Under the pieces are notes generated by a model that was not told the origin of the DNA, searched no databases, and saw only the letters and a list, made by a program, of their open reading frames with translations. Below, piece by piece: positions 54,559-55,438 of a stretch of DNA of 55,438 nt (position 1 is the first letter of the stretch; every line of letters starts with the position of its first letter). The DNA is from an uncultured Acidimicrobiaceae bacterium (GTDB taxonomy: Bacteria; Actinomycetota; Acidimicrobiia; Acidimicrobiales; SZUA-35), in NCBI GenBank assembly GCA_947259095.1, contig CAMYLA010000018.1, positions 1-55,438 of the forward strand, written 5' to 3'. A program made the translations under genes and the position numbers.

Positions 54559-55236
54559 ATGACCCAATCGGAGACGATCGATCGGGCCTGGCTCGATCCG
54601 ACCTGGTTCATCGACAGCGACCACCCGGCGGTGATCGAGTTCGCCGACGCAGCCGTCGGTGATCGGACCGAGCGGACCGATCGGGCTGTCGCCCTGTTCC
54701 TGGCCGTTCGCGACGGGATCCGCTACGACCCCTACGTCATGGCCGAGGAGCCCGAGAACTACAAGGCCAGTTCCGTCGCGGCATCGACGGCCAACTGGTG
54801 CACCCCGAAATCGGTGCTGCTGGCGGCCGCGGCCAGGAGCCAGGGCATCCCGGCCCGCCTGGGCTTCGCCGATGTTCGCAACCACCTCACCAGCGAGAAG
54901 CTGAGCGAGCGGATGGGCACCGACCTGTTCATCTGGCACGGCTACGCCGAGCTGCTGCTCGGCGATCGGTGGTTCAAGGTCAGCTCGGCGTTCAACATCG
55001 AGCTGTGTGAGCGGTTCGGGGTCAAGGTGCTCGACTTCGACGGGACCGACGATGCGCTGTTCCACCCCTACGACGAGGCCGGCAACCGCCATATGGAGTA
55101 CGTCAAGCAGCGGGGCAGCTTCGATGATCTGCCCCTGGATCTGATCACCGCCGACTTCGCTGCGGTGTACGGTGAGTGGACCGGCCCGGATGCCCAGTCC
55201 GGTGCCGACCAACCCGCCGATGACGCCTTTCACTGA
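54559..55236 (+). CDS. Transglutaminase-like domain protein
   Basis: 225 residues from ATG 54559 (AGGGG just upstream). Core: ASTANWCTPKSVLLAAAARS with the presumed nucleophile Cys (about 81), GIPARLGFADVRNH, and FIWHGYAELLLGDRWFKVSS with the catalytic His. The third residue, normally Asp, seems to be replaced in SSAFN. Probably a peptidase-like or isopeptidase enzyme of unknown substrate, as in many actinobacterial transglutaminase-core proteins. Confidence 0.88.
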   Translation: MTQSETIDRAWLDPTWFIDSDHPAVIEFADAAVGDRTERTDRAVALFLAVRDGIRYDPYVMAEEPENYKASSVAASTANWCTPKSVLLAAAARSQGIPARLGFADVRNHLTSEKLSERMGTDLFIWHGYAELLLGDRWFKVSSAFNIELCERFGVKVLDFDGTDDALFHPYDEAGNRHMEYVKQRGSFDDLPLDLITADFAAVYGEWTGPDAQSGADQPADDAFH

Positions 55237-55260
55237 TCACACAAGCGGTTCACCCCGCCG

Positions 55261-55438
55261 ATGATTTCCGACGTCATCCCCTCCTTGGCCACGATCCTCG
55301 GCGTGGTGGTGCTGGGGGTCACCCTGCAGAACTGGATCGCCGTTGGCGTGGTGGTGGCCGTCACCGCCGCACTTTTTGTGCTCTACAGCCGGGTACAGCG
55401 GGTCATCGTCCGCCGTTTCGGTCTCCGGGTCTACACCG
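55261..55438 (+). CDS. Membrane protein, 5' part (continues beyond window)
   Basis: Open from ATG 55261 to the window edge, 59 codons. Two hydrophobic segments (VIPSLATILGVVVLGVTLQN and WIAVGVVVAVTAALFVLYSR) and then a basic end RVQRVIVRRFG. Too short to assign a family. Confidence 0.55.
   Translation, partial: MISDVIPSLATILGVVVLGVTLQNWIAVGVVVAVTAALFVLYSRVQRVIVRRFGLRVYT

Overview
This is chromosomal DNA of a high-GC actinobacterium and it spans the replication-origin neighbourhood. The gene order (DUF3566 protein, gyrA, gyrB, DciA-like gene, recF, dnaN, dnaA, then divergently rpmH, rnpA, yidD, yidC, jag, rsmG, parA, parB) is the classical origin cluster. GTG/TTG starts, an F420-type LLM oxidoreductase, the DUF3566 gene beside gyrA and two acyl-CoA dehydrogenases fit Actinomycetota. 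An Acidimicrobiia-like lineage is my inference from the overall style and is not proven.

Layout. 1-2420 is an accessory edge: the 3' part of a tyrosine recombinase gene, an ECF-like sigma factor overlapping a single-pass membrane partner, and a small exported protein, all next to tRNA-Ile(GAT). 2421-14619 is entirely minus strand and holds tRNA-Ile, the DUF3566 protein (its frame cut by one TAG codon), a TadE/G-like protein, gyrA, gyrB, a DUF721 protein, recF, dnaN and dnaA. 12470-12960 and 14620-15396, on either side of dnaA, form a candidate bipartite oriC. The dnaN-dnaA gap carries in-phase TAG trinucleotides followed by tandem DnaA boxes. 15397-21344 is entirely plus strand (rpmH to parB). 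21345-23720 is a 2.4-kb G-skewed stretch without credible genes; it carries one parS site and clusters of GGTRCAACG-type repeats spaced at about one or two helical turns. It is followed by a second, plasmid-like ParA and a ribbon-helix-helix partner (23721-25144), with more repeats upstream of that ParA.

25359-55438 is a metabolic region: thioredoxin and its reductase, a Nei-type DNA glycosylase, a FetB-type permease, a Rieske-glutamate synthase fusion, an HtrA-type protease, an LLM oxidoreductase with an MFS transporter, two acyl-CoA dehydrogenases, an acyl-CoA ligase, a P450 operon, a TetR/MMPL pair with palindromic operators, Hsp20, an IlvD/Edd dehydratase and a transglutaminase-like protein.

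Two genes in this part are read here as selenoprotein genes with in-frame TGA codons. One is a GrdB/PrdB-like protein (38744-39628, U-P-V-C motif) translationally coupled to a small glutaredoxin-like protein. The other is a glutathione peroxidase (44986-45465). Each TGA is followed by a hairpin at the distance expected of a bacterial SECIS element. The hairpin in the peroxidase gene has the same apical stem-loop, GCAGGUCUGC, as I recall for the Escherichia coli fdhF SECIS.
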